The position numbers and the translations under genes were made by a program. The notes beneath the pieces are model-generated. The model did not search any database. It worked only from the letters and a program-made list of their open reading frames with translations, and had not been told where the DNA came from. Shown here piece after piece: positions 9,607 through 19,538 of a stretch of DNA of 42,312 nucleotides (position 1 is the first letter of the stretch; every line of letters starts with the position of its first letter). The stretch spans positions 5,618 through 47,929 of the forward strand of contig NZ_CAHOYM010000012.1 of NCBI RefSeq assembly GCF_903679515.1, given 5' to 3'. This DNA comes from Bartonella gabonensis. GTDB taxonomy: Bacteria > Pseudomonadota > Alphaproteobacteria > Rhizobiales > Rhizobiaceae.

Positions 9607-9629
9607 TAGAGCATTGCATAAATGCTCTA
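9607..9629. other. Perfect 9-bp hairpin upstream of cobS
   Basis: TAGAGCATT (9607-9615) and AATGCTCTA (9621-9629) form a perfect stem with a 5-base loop, followed on the plus strand by a pyrimidine-rich stretch. It may terminate the J-domain transcript or lie in the cobS leader. Orientation and role are open. Confidence 0.4.
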
Positions 9630-9685
9630 ACTCTTGTATCGTTTTCTCATGAGATAAATAGCGTCCTTTCCTTACCAGACACATC

Positions 9686-10666
9686 ATGACAAATCTTATC
9701 GTTGAAAATACACCTGATATTACACTTTGCGCTCGCGATCTATTTCATATTGATACGGATATGAAAGTCCCTGCTTTTAGTACAAAAAGCCCGCATGTTC
9801 CTGATATCGATCCCGATTATCTTTTTGATCCGCAAACAACTTTAGCAATTCTTGCAGGTTTTACTTTTAACCGTCGTGTCATGGTTTCCGGCTATCACGG
9901 AACAGGGAAATCAACGCATATTGAACAAATTGCTGCCCGTCTTAACTGGCCTTGTCTTCGCATTAATCTCGACAGTCATGTAAGTCGTATTGATCTTATA
10001 GGAAAAGATGCGATTGTTTTAAAAGATGGCTTACAAATCACTGAATTTAAAGAGGGCATTTTGCCATGGGCTTATCAAAATAATATTTCTCTTGTTTTCG
10101 ACGAATATGATGCGGGGCGTCCCGATGTTATGTTTGTCATCCAACGTGTTCTTGAAAGCTCTGGAAAACTAAGCTTACTTGATCAAAACCGCGTTATCTC
10201 TCCTCATCCAGCATTTCGTCTTTTTGCAACAGCCAATACTATTGGTCTTGGCGATACAACAGGGCTCTATCATGGCACCCAACAAATCAATCAAGCCCAA
10301 ATGGACCGCTGGTCTATTATTACAATCTTAAATTACTTACCCCATGATAAAGAGGTTGATATTGTTTGTTCAAAGGTCAAATCTTTTCAAACGACTGAGA
10401 GAAAAAAGACAATTTCACAAATGGTTCACGTTGCTGATATGGTCCGCCAAGCATTTATCAATGGAGATCTTTCAACAGTCATGAGCCCACGGACTGTCAT
10501 TACTTGGGCAGAAAATACCACAATTTTTCAAGATATTGGCTTTGCCTTCCGGTTAACCTTTCTCAATAAATGTGATGAACTCGAACGTGCCACTGTCGCA
10601 GAATTTTATCAACGCGCCTTTGGACAAGAGCTTCCCGAATCACTCATGCAGGGTGTCTTGTCTTAA
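9686..10666 (+). CDS. cobS: Cobaltochelatase subunit CobS (AAA+ ATPase)
   Basis: CobS is the AAA+ motor of the aerobic cobaltochelatase CobN-CobS-CobT, which inserts cobalt into hydrogenobyrinate a,c-diamide. The 326-residue protein keeps Walker A in GYHGTGKST, Walker B in SLVFDEYD, and the sensor-like FATANTIG segment. Length is normal and the reading frame intact. cobT follows after 6 bases. Bartonella is generally held to lack the corrin pathway and no other cob gene is in this window, so the intact ATPase may serve a different client. CobS/CobT resemble MoxR/VWA-type chaperone pairs, which offers one alternative. Confidence 0.95.
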   Translation: MTNLIVENTPDITLCARDLFHIDTDMKVPAFSTKSPHVPDIDPDYLFDPQTTLAILAGFTFNRRVMVSGYHGTGKSTHIEQIAARLNWPCLRINLDSHVSRIDLIGKDAIVLKDGLQITEFKEGILPWAYQNNISLVFDEYDAGRPDVMFVIQRVLESSGKLSLLDQNRVISPHPAFRLFATANTIGLGDTTGLYHGTQQINQAQMDRWSIITILNYLPHDKEVDIVCSKVKSFQTTERKKTISQMVHVADMVRQAFINGDLSTVMSPRTVITWAENTTIFQDIGFAFRLTFLNKCDELERATVAEFYQRAFGQELPESLMQGVLS

Positions 10667-10672
10667 AGGAAC

Positions 10673-12580
10673 ATGTCAATTATGGCGATCGCCCCTGACG
10701 ACAATAGCAAAAATCAAACAAACAATCTTCCCCCCAATACGCTTGATCGTGGAGCTTTTAAGAAAGCTCTTTCCACCTGTATGCGTGCCATTGCAGGGTC
10801 ATCCCACCTAGAAATTTCCTTTAGTCCCAACAGACCATCTTTGAGCGAAAATTATGCATGTTTACCAGAATTACCACAACGCGCTACAGATAAAGATATC
10901 ACCATTACCCGCGGCTTAGGTGATTCCATGGCTCTGCGCAAAGCATGGCATGATAACCGCATTCACATGCAGTTTGCGCCAGCAGAATCAGAAGCACGGG
11001 CTATCTTTGATGCCCTCGAACAAACACGTGTTGAAGCTATCGGTACTCTAGCCCTAGAGGGACTTGCAAAAAACCTTGATGTCATGCTCGCCGATAAATA
11101 CAAAAGAGCCCATTATGAAAAAATTAGCAACCAAAGTGAAGCCCCCATCCAAGAAGCGATTGCTCTTTTATTGCGCGAAAAAATAACAAAGCGCGCTCCC
11201 CCAAAAGAAGCAGGTCCTGTTTTAGAACTGTGGCGCCAAGAACTTGAACAAAAAGCCGCAGCTGAACTCAATGCACTCACACATCATATTTATAACCAAC
11301 AAGCTTTTGCACAGATCGTGCGCCAAATGCTTGCTACACTCAAAATAACAGTGCAACAAGATGAAGATTCTGACAATGAAAACAATAAAAAATTAAAAAA
11401 CGAATATGAATCTCAAAACCAAACAGAAGAAGAAAGTAAAAACAAAAAACACGCTCAAAGTGAAAAACAAACCAGCACTGAACAAGAAAGTGATGTACAA
11501 GATGAAGGAAAAACACTAGCAACACAAACAAACGACAATGATCAAACTGACGGCGAGCAGAAAAATGGCCCTTGGCAAGAAAAGCCGAGCAAACCCAAAC
11601 GTCTTTTTTCCGATTCAGAACAAATGGAAAAGCTTGGCAATTATAAAATCTTCACTCGTCAATTTGATGAAATTTTGGAAGCAACCGATTTTTGTTCTGA
11701 AAACGAATTAGATCACTTACGCCGTTTTCTTGATAAGCAAATCAATCATCTTCAAAACATTGTTGGACGTTTAGCCAACCGTCTCCAGCGGCGCCTTATG
11801 GCCCAACAAAATCGCAAGTGGAACTTTGACCTTGAAGAAGGATATCTCGATACGGCACGGCTTCCACGCTTGATTATTGATCCCATGCAACCCCTTTCTT
11901 TTAAAATAGAAAGCAACACCCAATTTCGGGATACGGTTGTTTCACTCCTCATTGATAATTCTGGTTCAATGCGCGGACGTCCCATTAGTGTTGCCGCAAG
12001 TTGTGCTGATATTTTGGCACAAACTCTTGAGCGTTGTGGTGTAAAAGTTGAAATTTTAGGTTTTACCACCAAAACTTGGAAAGGGGGAAAATCACGCGAA
12101 AAATGGCTGAAGCAACATAAACCTCATCATCCTGGACGCCTTAATGATTTGTGTCATATCATCTATAAAAGTGCCGATACGCCATGGCGGCGCGCACGCC
12201 GCAATTTAGGTTTGATGATGCAAGAAGGATTATTAAAAGAAAATATTGACGGAGAAGCTTTAATTTGGGCGCATCAACGCCTTTTATCACGGCGTGAACA
12301 ACGTCGCATTCTCATGGTTATTTCTGATGGTGCCCCTGTTGACGACTCAACATTCTCAGTCAACGCCAGCAATTATCTAGAAAAACATTTACGCGCAGTG
12401 ATTCAAGAAATTCAAACCCATTCCCCCATCGAGCTCATTGCCATTGGAATTGGTCATGATGTCACACGTTATTATCAACGTGCTGTAACAATTATGAATG
12501 CCGAAGAACTTGCAAACGCTATAACAAAACAACTAGAAGCCCTTTTTAGTGATAAAACACCCAAACTTTATAAGAAATAA
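10673..12580 (+). CDS. cobT: Cobaltochelatase subunit CobT (VWA domain)
   Basis: CobT is the partner of CobS. This 635-residue protein has an N-terminal CobT domain (about residues 20-220), a very acidic and glutamine/asparagine-rich low-complexity linker (about 225-310), and a C-terminal von Willebrand A domain from about residue 420, whose metal-site motif DNSGSM is seen at about 427, followed by the conserved [16 protein letters not shown] segment. Length matches the family. AAGGA overlaps the cobS stop and lies only 2 bases from the first ATG, so the ATG at 10682 is also possible. Retained intact with cobS although a cobalamin pathway is not expected. Confidence 0.95.
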   Translation: MSIMAIAPDDNSKNQTNNLPPNTLDRGAFKKALSTCMRAIAGSSHLEISFSPNRPSLSENYACLPELPQRATDKDITITRGLGDSMALRKAWHDNRIHMQFAPAESEARAIFDALEQTRVEAIGTLALEGLAKNLDVMLADKYKRAHYEKISNQSEAPIQEAIALLLREKITKRAPPKEAGPVLELWRQELEQKAAAELNALTHHIYNQQAFAQIVRQMLATLKITVQQDEDSDNENNKKLKNEYESQNQTEEESKNKKHAQSEKQTSTEQESDVQDEGKTLATQTNDNDQTDGEQKNGPWQEKPSKPKRLFSDSEQMEKLGNYKIFTRQFDEILEATDFCSENELDHLRRFLDKQINHLQNIVGRLANRLQRRLMAQQNRKWNFDLEEGYLDTARLPRLIIDPMQPLSFKIESNTQFRDTVVSLLIDNSGSMRGRPISVAASCADILAQTLERCGVKVEILGFTTKTWKGGKSREKWLKQHKPHHPGRLNDLCHIIYKSADTPWRRARRNLGLMMQEGLLKENIDGEALIWAHQRLLSRREQRRILMVISDGAPVDDSTFSVNASNYLEKHLRAVIQEIQTHSPIELIAIGIGHDVTRYYQRAVTIMNAEELANAITKQLEALFSDKTPKLYKK

Positions 12581-13359
12581 CCCCGCTTTAAATCAGCAAT
12601 AGATTGATTTATAATGCACATCTAGCTTTATTCAACGTGAATGAGAATCCAGAATACCTTACAATTCTTTCATTTCAAATCTGTGCCACATTGAAGCAAG
12701 CAAAATCATTTGCTTGCACATGACAAGCAGTGCCGGAAAGCATAATTCTATTTTAAAGAAACATTTCACTTTACTTCCAAACATGTTTCACAAAAGCGCC
12801 TATGAATAATATTGAGTTTAAAATCCATTCAGTATCACCATTTTTACGCTCGAGAAAAAGAAAACCGATACCATTATTATGCTTGCACCCAATATCCCGA
12901 AAAAACTTGAAATTTAAGATGATTCATGGAGAGGCATTTTTGTCTTTTCTGGAATGTTCTTATCTATACGATCTTCCCCCACTTGTCATATGCAAGAGAG
13001 GTACTTTTGATTGAGACAATATACGAGAGATTGGAACAAAAGGTCTTTACATTTAAGGCTTTTAGTCAATAAATAAAAATAATTATCATTATAAATCAAT
13101 AAGTTAAAACACACAATTGAAATTTATTTTACATCAATGTGGCTTATAAGAAAGTGTTTTTAACCTCTTTCAAAGAGTGCTTATCCATCCATTTTTTATG
13201 AGAGCCTCAACAAATAATTTTTATTAGCTTCTAACAAAATAAATCTTGAAATGAGAGCCTCTCCCTGCAACCGTGAAGCGATAAGCTATCCCTATCAACG
13301 ATGCTATCGCATGCGTAATATAACGGAAATTTTCAGTTTAAAGATAAGAATAAAGATTA
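12581..13359. other. Non-coding spacer between cobT and the queuosine transporter
   Basis: About 780 bases without a credible gene. It holds a perfect 9-bp hairpin GCAAGCAAA-ATCA-TTTGCTTGC (12696-12717) inside a dispersed repeat copy (12640-12815), two copies of ATGAGAGCCTC (about 13199 and 13252), and an AT-rich stretch near 13075-13100. A 70-codon open frame at 12802-13014 looks random. Confidence 0.5.
12640..12815 (+). repeat. Dispersed intergenic repeat family 1, copy 1
   Basis: Degenerate copy of an element also seen at 18985-19165 and 33245-33415. Shared blocks in order are TTTCATTTCAAATCTGT, an ATTGAAxCAAxCAAAA-like segment, CTTGCACATGACAAGCA (compare CTTGCACGTTACAAGCA in copy 2) and an xCACAAAAxxxxCCTATGAA-like end. 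The alignment was made by eye. Confidence 0.45.
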
Positions 13360-14043
13360 TTATTTGTTACAAGCAAAAGAGGAATCATCCTTTGGATGAT
13401 TTTGATAAAGAGGAAGCTTTACAATGTTAAGAATTGTCCCATAAGGAATCAACATCAACAAGCTCATAATAATTTTTACGGAAAAATCGCCAAAAGCAAG
13501 CGAGAGCCAAACTGGCATGCCTATTCCTCCCCAAACAGTACTCTCCACCAGTGAACTATCAGCATACCCTGTTATCTTATCAAGAATGGCAAAAGAGCTC
13601 GAAAAAGCAAGAGAGAAAAACAACACTGTATCCAACGCCGAACCAACCAACGCTGCTGCTAAAGGTGCTTTCCACCATGTTTTTCGTCGCAAAGGCGTAA
13701 AAACAGCAATATCAAGGAGCTGCCCAAATAAAAATGCAAAACTAGAAGCAAGTGCAAGCCGCGGTGTTACCAATATCCAAGAAACAAAAACACCGGCAAA
13801 AAAACCAGCATAAACCACACGCCGTGCAGCAGATGGACCATAAAAACGATTGGTCAAATCATTGATGAGAAAAGCAAATGGATAGGTAAAAGCTCCATAA
13901 GTCAAAAGCTCATTCAAACCAAACCAATAGACAGGATATTGAACCAAAATATTAGAAGCAGTGACCGCAAGACACATTGCTAAAATAGAAAAAACAACAT
14001 ACCTTCTCTTTTGCTGTTCTAATAAAAGACCGCTTGAAAACAT
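13360..14043 (-). CDS. Queuosine precursor transporter (VUT/YhhQ family)
   Basis: A 227-residue polytopic membrane protein with about six hydrophobic helices. The family signature AFLINDLTNRFYGPSAARRVV is present near residues 55-75, as are the SFAFLFGQLLDI and PLAAALVGSALDTVLFF segments. Relatives (YhhQ, QPTR) import 7-cyano- or 7-aminomethyl-7-deazaguanine for queuosine in tRNA, so it implies salvage of the modified base from the host or medium. AGG precedes the ATG at 14043. It is followed by the long spacer and has no evident operon partner. Confidence 0.87.
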   Translation of the reverse strand: MFSSGLLLEQQKRRYVVFSILAMCLAVTASNILVQYPVYWFGLNELLTYGAFTYPFAFLINDLTNRFYGPSAARRVVYAGFFAGVFVSWILVTPRLALASSFAFLFGQLLDIAVFTPLRRKTWWKAPLAAALVGSALDTVLFFSLAFSSSFAILDKITGYADSSLVESTVWGGIGMPVWLSLAFGDFSVKIIMSLLMLIPYGTILNIVKLPLYQNHPKDDSSFACNK

Positions 14044-14172
14044 TTTTTTAACCTGGGGTATGGAACCAATAAAATAATAGAACGATCAAAGAGAGAAAAG
14101 CCAAAATAAACTATCTAAGACTAAGATCCGCGATTACAGCGTCAATCCACCGAAGATAATCACCCGCAACAA

Positions 14173-14490
14173 TCACGCTGCTTGTTCAGCCTTTTGCTCA
14201 CTTTCTTTCTCAGCTTTTTTCTTAATGATTTGACGTTTTAACAAACGCGCACGTTGCGATAACTCTTTATCGTCTGCCTTGACCAAAAAACTATCAAGAC
14301 CACCACGATGCTCCACAGAACGCAACGCATTTGCTGAAATACGCAAACGATAACTTTGCTGCAACACTTCTGAAATCAATGTCACATTGCAAAGATTTGG
14401 TAAAAAACGACGCCGAGTTTTATTATTTGCATGGCTCACATTATTACCATACAAAACCACTTTCCCTGTCAATTCACATGCACGCGACAT
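14173..14490 (-). CDS. rpmB: 50S ribosomal protein L28
   Basis: L28 belongs to the large subunit. The protein begins [21 protein letters not shown], the family signature, followed by [10 protein letters not shown] and [17 protein letters not shown]. The alphaproteobacterial C-terminal extension is lysine/glutamate rich ([14 protein letters not shown]). I chose the ATG at 14490 (105 residues) with AAAGGTG six bases upstream; the in-frame GTG at 14499 overlaps that ribosome-binding site and is unlikely. It stands alone in a minus-strand unit. Confidence 0.96.
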   Translation of the reverse strand: MSRACELTGKVVLYGNNVSHANNKTRRRFLPNLCNVTLISEVLQQSYRLRISANALRSVEHRGGLDSFLVKADDKELSQRARLLKRQIIKKKAEKESEQKAEQAA

Positions 14491-14767
14491 AGACTTCACC
14501 TTTAAACTCTAAGAAACTTTCAAATCCCTACACCCAAAGCAGATAATAAACGCAAAGCACACACAATGCGACCTAGAACGGGCATCATTGGGAAGTTTCT
14601 TTCTAATAGGGGGTCGACAACAAAAGGTCAAGTCTTTTATAGCATCTTTTTCATCTCTTGCTAACTCATCCTTCATCTTTTTCTTCAAGAAAGCGTGCAA
14701 AATGCTTTTTTTGAAGGCATACCGTGTTAAAATATAAAGTTTATTATTCTGAAAGGAAGCATCAATC

Positions 14768-15550
14768 ATGAGCAAAAAAGCCTCTCCCATGACAAAGCTT
14801 CAGAAAAATTCTTGCCGTTGTTCTTCTCTTTTGTTTGGAACTTTATGCATTTGTTTTTTTCTTCTCTTCAGTGCATTAGGCATATGGCAAGTACAACGAT
14901 TAAACTGGAAAACGAATCTTATCACCAGTGCCAATCAGCGGGTTCACTTAGCTCCCATAAAAGCCCCCCAAAAAGATCAATGGGCTGATGTTACTTTCGA
15001 AAAAAATGAATATCAACCTGTTGTTATCACAGGAAAGTTTTTAAAAAATAAAAATATTTTGGTCACTGCTGTTGCTCAAAACACTACGGGCTACTGGGTT
15101 TTGACTCCTTTACAAACCACTGACAACACACTGACCTTTATCAACCGTGGCTTTATCCCCATGGATGAACGTAACAATTTTCAATCCTCAGAGACATTGC
15201 ATACAAATGCCTCATCTCAGCAAGATTCTACCACAAACACAGAACAAACGACAGTCATCGGTTTATTACGCATGAGTGAAAAAAATGGATTTTTTCCACG
15301 CAAAAATAATCCTGTCAAGAATGTGTGGTATACGCGTGATCTTCCCGCTATGGCACAAAAACTTCGGTTATCCACTGTTGCCCCTTATTTCATTGATGCC
15401 AGAAAAACAACCCCACAAGCAAATCTTCCCGTCGCGGGTCTTACGATAATCCATTTTCGAAACAATCATCTTGTTTACGCAATCACGTGGTTTATTTTAG
15501 CTGCCGGTGTGTTAGGCGCTTTTCTTTTTCTGGTACGGCAAAAAGCCTAA
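14768..15550 (+). CDS. SURF1 family cytochrome oxidase assembly protein
   Basis: SURF1 helps insert haem a into cytochrome aa3 oxidase in the inner membrane. The 260-residue protein has one helix near each end (about residues 22-42 and 238-257). The periplasmic part carries family motifs GIWQVQRLNWKTNLI directly after the first helix, then GYWVLTPL, FINRGFIP and the C-terminal NNHLVYAITWF. AAAGGAAG precedes the ATG at 14768 by about 7 bases. In many Rhizobiales SURF1 belongs to the cox gene cluster; here no cox gene is next to it, so the cluster appears dispersed. Confidence 0.9.
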   Translation: MSKKASPMTKLQKNSCRCSSLLFGTLCICFFLLFSALGIWQVQRLNWKTNLITSANQRVHLAPIKAPQKDQWADVTFEKNEYQPVVITGKFLKNKNILVTAVAQNTTGYWVLTPLQTTDNTLTFINRGFIPMDERNNFQSSETLHTNASSQQDSTTNTEQTTVIGLLRMSEKNGFFPRKNNPVKNVWYTRDLPAMAQKLRLSTVAPYFIDARKTTPQANLPVAGLTIIHFRNNHLVYAITWFILAAGVLGAFLFLVRQKA

Positions 15551-16602
15551 ACAATAACAAGTAAAATACCAATCTCTAAGAGGGTCATTAAATCGTTTGA
15601 CCTTTTAAAATGTATATTTCATAATAAAGAAAATCTTAACACTATTATATTGAGCATTGACACATCATAAAATTTGTTTTTAAAGAAGCATTTGTTTGAT
15701 TTATAATAATAATTCCATCATTTTATAACTTAAAATTAAGATCTCGAAATATCCGTAAAACTCTTTTGCTTAAAATCTTCTGACCAAAACCAGCAAAATC
15801 ATTCTGGCAATCCCCCCCACACACATAAATAAAGAAAACACCACAGAATAAAATTATTGAAAACAGATAAAAAGAAAGAGCATCCCGCCCTCACACCTTT
15901 AAGTATGGATCATGGGCAACAATGGGTCTATTATAGCATTCACGAAAAATTTACACGACTCTCTTCACAAGACCACCATAAAATGGAAGTTTCTTCATTA
16001 AAAAATATTTTTTAAATAAACGCGCACAAATTCGCACCATAATAGCGTTTTATTTTGCATGCAAAACGTAACCTCATTAAAAAGGCAATGCATAAAATGT
16101 GTAACAATGTGTCGTTTCCACTCTTAAAAAAACATTCTATTAAAAACATTGTCATAAATGCTTCTGAAAAGCATAAAAATAAAAAATGGCAGGAAAAATG
16201 AGCACGCATTTCTACCGTTATAATTTCATATTTCTGCCGGTTATTCTCCCATCTCTCAAAGATAACTCAAACGGGTATATGCAATATTCTCGCCTTCATC
16301 TCACATACAAAAGCGAATATAACAGAGAACATGCGGAAGCGTTTTGCATTTAAAACCTGCTATGGAGATAAAATGTTGAAATTATAAGCAACCAAAAAAC
16401 ATTTTAGTGTATCAGTGAAACTTTTATACCTCTTACAACACCTCCAATGATGGCATTTTACAGTATAAGAAAAAAAGAGAATCATCGTATATTTTAATAA
16501 AGACAGTTTATCCTTTCAGTATATTTTGCTAAAGGCTTGTGCTATAAATATCTAAGCTTATTTTTCTGGAATTTTAACTCTTTCATTTTTAAGGCTTCTG
16601 TT
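15551..16602. other. Long non-coding spacer before purH
   Basis: About 1,050 bases without a convincing gene. A 36-codon frame (15905-16015) has no ribosome-binding site. A perfect 14-base palindrome TTTTGCATGCAAAA lies at 16053-16066. The AT-rich segment 16490-16600 should contain the purH promoter, with a TATAAA-like box near 16551, but I could not pair it with a good -35 box. Confidence 0.45.
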
Positions 16603-18222
16603 ATGGGTGTTGTTACCAAAAATTTTCCCATACCTGATCTGAATCGGGTTCATCGTGTTCTTCTTTCTGTGTCTGATAAAACGGGGGTGGTTGCATTTGC
16701 CCAATCCCTTCATGCAACTTACAATGTTGAATTGATTTCAACAGGGGGAACAGCCAAAACCCTCATAGCGGCTGGTTTACCCGTAAAGGATGTTGCTGAA
16801 GTTACTGGATTTCCCGAAATAATGGATGGGCGTGTCAAGACACTTCATCCTTTGATTCATGGTGCTTTGTTAGGGGTAAGAGAAAATCCTAGCCATAGGC
16901 AAGCTATGGAAAAGAACAGCATTCATGGAATTGATCTCTTGGTGGTAAATCTTTATCCTTTTGAAGAGACACTCCAATCAGGAGCTGATCAACAAACGAT
17001 TCTTGAAAATATTGATATCGGTGGACCGGCGATGATTCGCGCTGCGGCAAAAAATTATGCTTATACCGGTGTTGTAACAGCGATCAATGACTATGATTCG
17101 ATTCTAGCCGAATTAAAACAGCATAATGGATGTTTAAGTTTATCCATGCGTCATCAGTTAGCCATGCGCGCGTATGCGCACACCGCTGCTTATGACACAG
17201 CAATAGCAGCATGGTTTGCACAGAATTTAAAGATTGAAACACCATCATGGCAAAGTTTTTCTGGTCATCTTGAAAATGTTATGCGCTATGGGGAAAATCC
17301 ACATCAACAAGCAGCATTTTATCGCAATAATGAAAAACGTTTTGGCGTTGCAACAGCAAAACTTTTACAGGGTAAAGCGCTTTCTTATAACAATCTGAAT
17401 GATACAGATGCAGCCTTTGAGCTTGTGGCAGAATTTGATCCGCAAAAAACCGCTGCTGTTGCTCTTATTAAGCATGCCAATCCTTGTGGTGTTGCGGAAG
17501 GGAAAAATTTGAAAGAAGCTTATTTGAAAGCTCTTATGTGTGATAATGTATCGGCATTTGGTGGAATTGTGGCTTTAAATCAACCCCTTGATGAGGAATG
17601 TGCGGAAGAGATTGTTAAAATTTTCACGGAAGTGATTATTACTCCTGATGCAACAATGGCGGCACGTGAAATTATCGCCAAGAAAAAAAATCTTCGTTTG
17701 CTCATTACAGGTGGCGTTCCTAATCCACGTTGTGGAGGACTTCTGGCGAAAACACTTGCAGGAGGCATTTTAGTGCAATCACGTGATAATGTGGTGGTTG
17801 ATGATCTTAAATTGCAAGTGGTCACAAAGCGAGCACCAACTCAAGATGAAATGCGTGATCTTCAATTTGCTTTTCGTGTAGCAAAACACGTTAAATCAAA
17901 TGCTATTGTATACGCGAAAAATAGCGCAACAGTTGGTATTGGCGCTGGACAAATGAGCCGCATCGATTCAGCAAAAATTGCTGCAAATAAAGCAGCAGAA
18001 AGTGCAAAAAGAGAAGGTTTTAAAGAAACTCTCACAAAAGGATCAGTGGTTGCATCCGATGCATTTTTTCCTTTTGCAGATGGTTTATTAGCAGTAGCTG
18101 AAGCAGGTGCAACAGCAGTCATTCAACCAGGAGGTTCCATGCGTGATGAAGAAGTTATCACTGCAGCTGATGCGCAAGGTTTAGCGATGGTTTTTACAGG
18201 AATACGACATTTCCGTCATTAA
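16603..18222 (+). CDS. purH: Bifunctional AICAR transformylase / IMP cyclohydrolase PurH
   Basis: PurH carries out the last two steps of purine synthesis, formylation of AICAR and ring closure to IMP. The N-terminal MGS-like cyclohydrolase domain shows [17 protein letters not shown] and DGRVKTLHP. The C-terminal transformylase domain shows [32 protein letters not shown] with the catalytic Lys-His, and [10 protein letters not shown] chose the ATG at 16603 (539 residues, [11 protein letters not shown]) over an in-frame upstream codon at 16537, because the extra 22 residues are hydrophobic and unlike the family and AAGG lies 8-9 bases before 16603. A decayed duplicate of its 3' end follows. Confidence 0.97.
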   Translation: MGVVTKNFPIPDLNRVHRVLLSVSDKTGVVAFAQSLHATYNVELISTGGTAKTLIAAGLPVKDVAEVTGFPEIMDGRVKTLHPLIHGALLGVRENPSHRQAMEKNSIHGIDLLVVNLYPFEETLQSGADQQTILENIDIGGPAMIRAAAKNYAYTGVVTAINDYDSILAELKQHNGCLSLSMRHQLAMRAYAHTAAYDTAIAAWFAQNLKIETPSWQSFSGHLENVMRYGENPHQQAAFYRNNEKRFGVATAKLLQGKALSYNNLNDTDAAFELVAEFDPQKTAAVALIKHANPCGVAEGKNLKEAYLKALMCDNVSAFGGIVALNQPLDEECAEEIVKIFTEVIITPDATMAAREIIAKKKNLRLLITGGVPNPRCGGLLAKTLAGGILVQSRDNVVVDDLKLQVVTKRAPTQDEMRDLQFAFRVAKHVKSNAIVYAKNSATVGIGAGQMSRIDSAKIAANKAAESAKREGFKETLTKGSVVASDAFFPFADGLLAVAEAGATAVIQPGGSMRDEEVITAADAQGLAMVFTGIRHFRH

Positions 18223-18301
18223 TATAATTGAGATTATTTCCTCTTCATATGAGACAAATGTTCAAGAGATTTTTCATAAATCGTATGTCGATTTATAACT
18301 G

Positions 18302-18490
18302 CTAAAATAGGAGCAGTTATTCAATCCAGAGAATTGTAATGAAAAAGTTATCACCGCAGAAAATGCACATAATTTAGCCATGTTTTTAGGAATAAGATAC
18401 CATTGCAATTAATGGCTTTAATCTGTTTCCCTTTTACATGAGACCCGTATTAAAGGGTTCTATCTTATATGTAGATGCATACCTGTTATG
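18302..18490 (+). repeat. Decayed tandem copy of the purH 3' end
   Basis: This stretch aligns with 18112-18301 at a steady offset of about 190 bases. Matches include GCAGTTATTCAATCCAG with GCAGTCATTCAACCAGG, AAAGTTATCACCGCAG with GAAGTTATCACTGCAG, TTTTTAGGAATAAGATACCATT with the matching purH end, and CATGAGAC with ATATGAGAC past the stop. The copy carries stops and small gaps, so it is non-functional. A tandem duplication followed by drift is inferred. Confidence 0.7.
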
Positions 18491-18565
18491 ACATTATAGC
18501 ATAACTATTTTTAGTAATATGCTCTATCTTAAACTGAAAAGTGTAACAAAGTTTGAGTACAGGAT

Positions 18566-18718
18566 ATGAATATTCTACGTTCTTATAGTAATTGGCGCCG
18601 TTATCGTCGAACCGTTAATGCGTTGAGTCGTCTTTCGACATATGAGCTCAATGATCTTGGCATTTGTCGAGGTGACATTGATTCAGTTGCACGGCGCTAT
18701 TCGCATAAATCTTCCTAA
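18566..18718 (+). CDS. Small DUF1127 (YjiS-like) protein
   Basis: A 50-residue basic protein, MNILRSYSNWRRYRRTVNAL..., with the DUF1127 pattern: a basic N-terminal helix, then LSTYELNDLGICRGDIDSVA, matching the family's L-x-x-L-x-D-x-x-L-x-D-x-G-[IL]-x-R-x-[DE]-I core. AGGA lies just before the ATG. In other alphaproteobacteria small DUF1127 proteins affect RNA turnover and phosphate or stress responses; the role here is not known. It stands alone between the purH duplicate and a probable terminator, with its own promoter inferred. Confidence 0.85.
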   Translation: MNILRSYSNWRRYRRTVNALSRLSTYELNDLGICRGDIDSVARRYSHKSS

Positions 18719-18796
18719 AAGTTGTTTGAAGAATATTCAAGAAAATGCTTTTCTATAAAGAAACGAGCATTGTGGGGTTAGTTGTTATGACTTCAG

Positions 18797-18828
18797 CTTT
18801 AATATAACAACACTTTAATATAACAACA
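18797..18828 (+). repeat. Perfect 16-bp tandem repeat
   Basis: CTTTAATATAACAACA occurs twice head to tail (18797-18812 and 18813-18828) without a mismatch. It lies between the DUF1127 gene and its probable terminator. Two perfect units in a decayed spacer suggest a recent slippage event. Confidence 0.85.
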
Positions 18829-18848
18829 CAAAGCAGGAGTTTTTTTCT

Positions 18849-18874
18849 GAAAGGATTTTTCCGAGAATCCTTTC
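18849..18874 (+). terminator. Probable terminator after the DUF1127 gene
   Basis: GAAAGGATT (18849-18857) pairs perfectly with AATCCTTTC (18866-18874) around an 8-base loop, followed by TGTAATTTTG on the plus strand. A T6 run precedes the stem, so on the minus strand it would also be followed by A6, which does not favour use that way. Confidence 0.6.
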
Positions 18875-18984
18875 TGTAATTTTGTTTCGTGGTGTAATTT
18901 TATTTCTTGAATTCTCAATGTTTCTATGATGAGCAAATTTTGATTTATCAAGAATGTTCATTATTTTGATTTTGCGTGTTTGAT

Positions 18985-19165
18985 GAGAAACTCTGCTGTA
19001 GGATTGTTTTATCTCAAATCTGTTTATATTGGATCAACTAAAACCATATCTCTTGCACGTTACAAGCAAGGGGAGCCTGCTTGGAATGATTTCTATACAA
19101 AAAGGGACTAAAAATGCCTATAATGAACCGTCTTAAACGCCAAAAGCTTTCGCAACAGTGAAAGC
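18985..19165 (+). repeat. Dispersed intergenic repeat family 1, copy 2
   Basis: Blocks TCTCAAATCTGTTTATATTGG, CTTGCACGTTACAAGCA and AATGAACCGTCTTAA-x-CGCCAAA-x-TCGCAACA recur at 33245-33415 (TTCAATTCTGTTAATATTG, ATGAACCGTCTCAA and TCGCAACA) and, more degenerate, at 12640-12815. No coding frame is preserved among the copies. The alignment is by eye. Confidence 0.5.
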
Positions 19166-19305
19166 AGACACACGTGTGTGATGATTCCGGCGTATCATTC
19201 TCTAAGCAGCCATAATATAATCAAAAAAAAGAATATTGATCACAAGAGCATCCTTAAGAACTTTTTAAAGATAAGTAACCATTTAATTTTCTCGCCACAC
19301 ACCTT

Positions 19306-19525
19306 TAAAGAATGAAGATTTTTAAAGCCTGTGCCGATCTATCAATAATCCCATTTCCGCTAGAGCACCCCCCTCTAACATTACCTCATGAAATTTTCTA
19401 TAGGCAAACTTCGCCTGCAAAATATCCATTCCATACGCTCACAAAAATACTTCCATGTAAAAATTTACATAGTCCTTAAATAGGATATTATCACAATAAA
19501 CGATGATATTTTAGAACACGAAGAT
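19306..19525. repeat. Dispersed intergenic repeat family 2, copy A, with palindrome
   Basis: It begins CACCTTTAAAGAATGAAGA and runs to a CTTAAATAGGATATTAT...CACAATAAACGATGATA block, which recurs at about 34675-34930. The palindrome ATGTAAA-AA-TTTACAT lies at 19455-19470, 70-85 bases past the stop of the minus-strand gene at 19539. The first part also recurs after tsaD (40085-40165). Confidence 0.5.
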
Positions 19526-19538
19526 AAAACGCAATAGA

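Noticed and set aside
12802-13014. A 70-codon open frame after cobT
   Set aside because: It overlaps a degenerate repeat copy, lacks a ribosome-binding site, and its residues do not suggest a fold.
13075-13100. A Fur-box-like AT-rich sequence (ATAATTATCATTATAAAT)
   Set aside because: It partly matches the Fur consensus, but no gene start is near and such matches are common in sequence this AT-rich.
15905-16015. A 36-codon open frame beginning MDHGQQWVYYSIHEKF
   Set aside because: Protein-like at first sight, but there is no ribosome-binding site, no recognisable family and the length is within chance.
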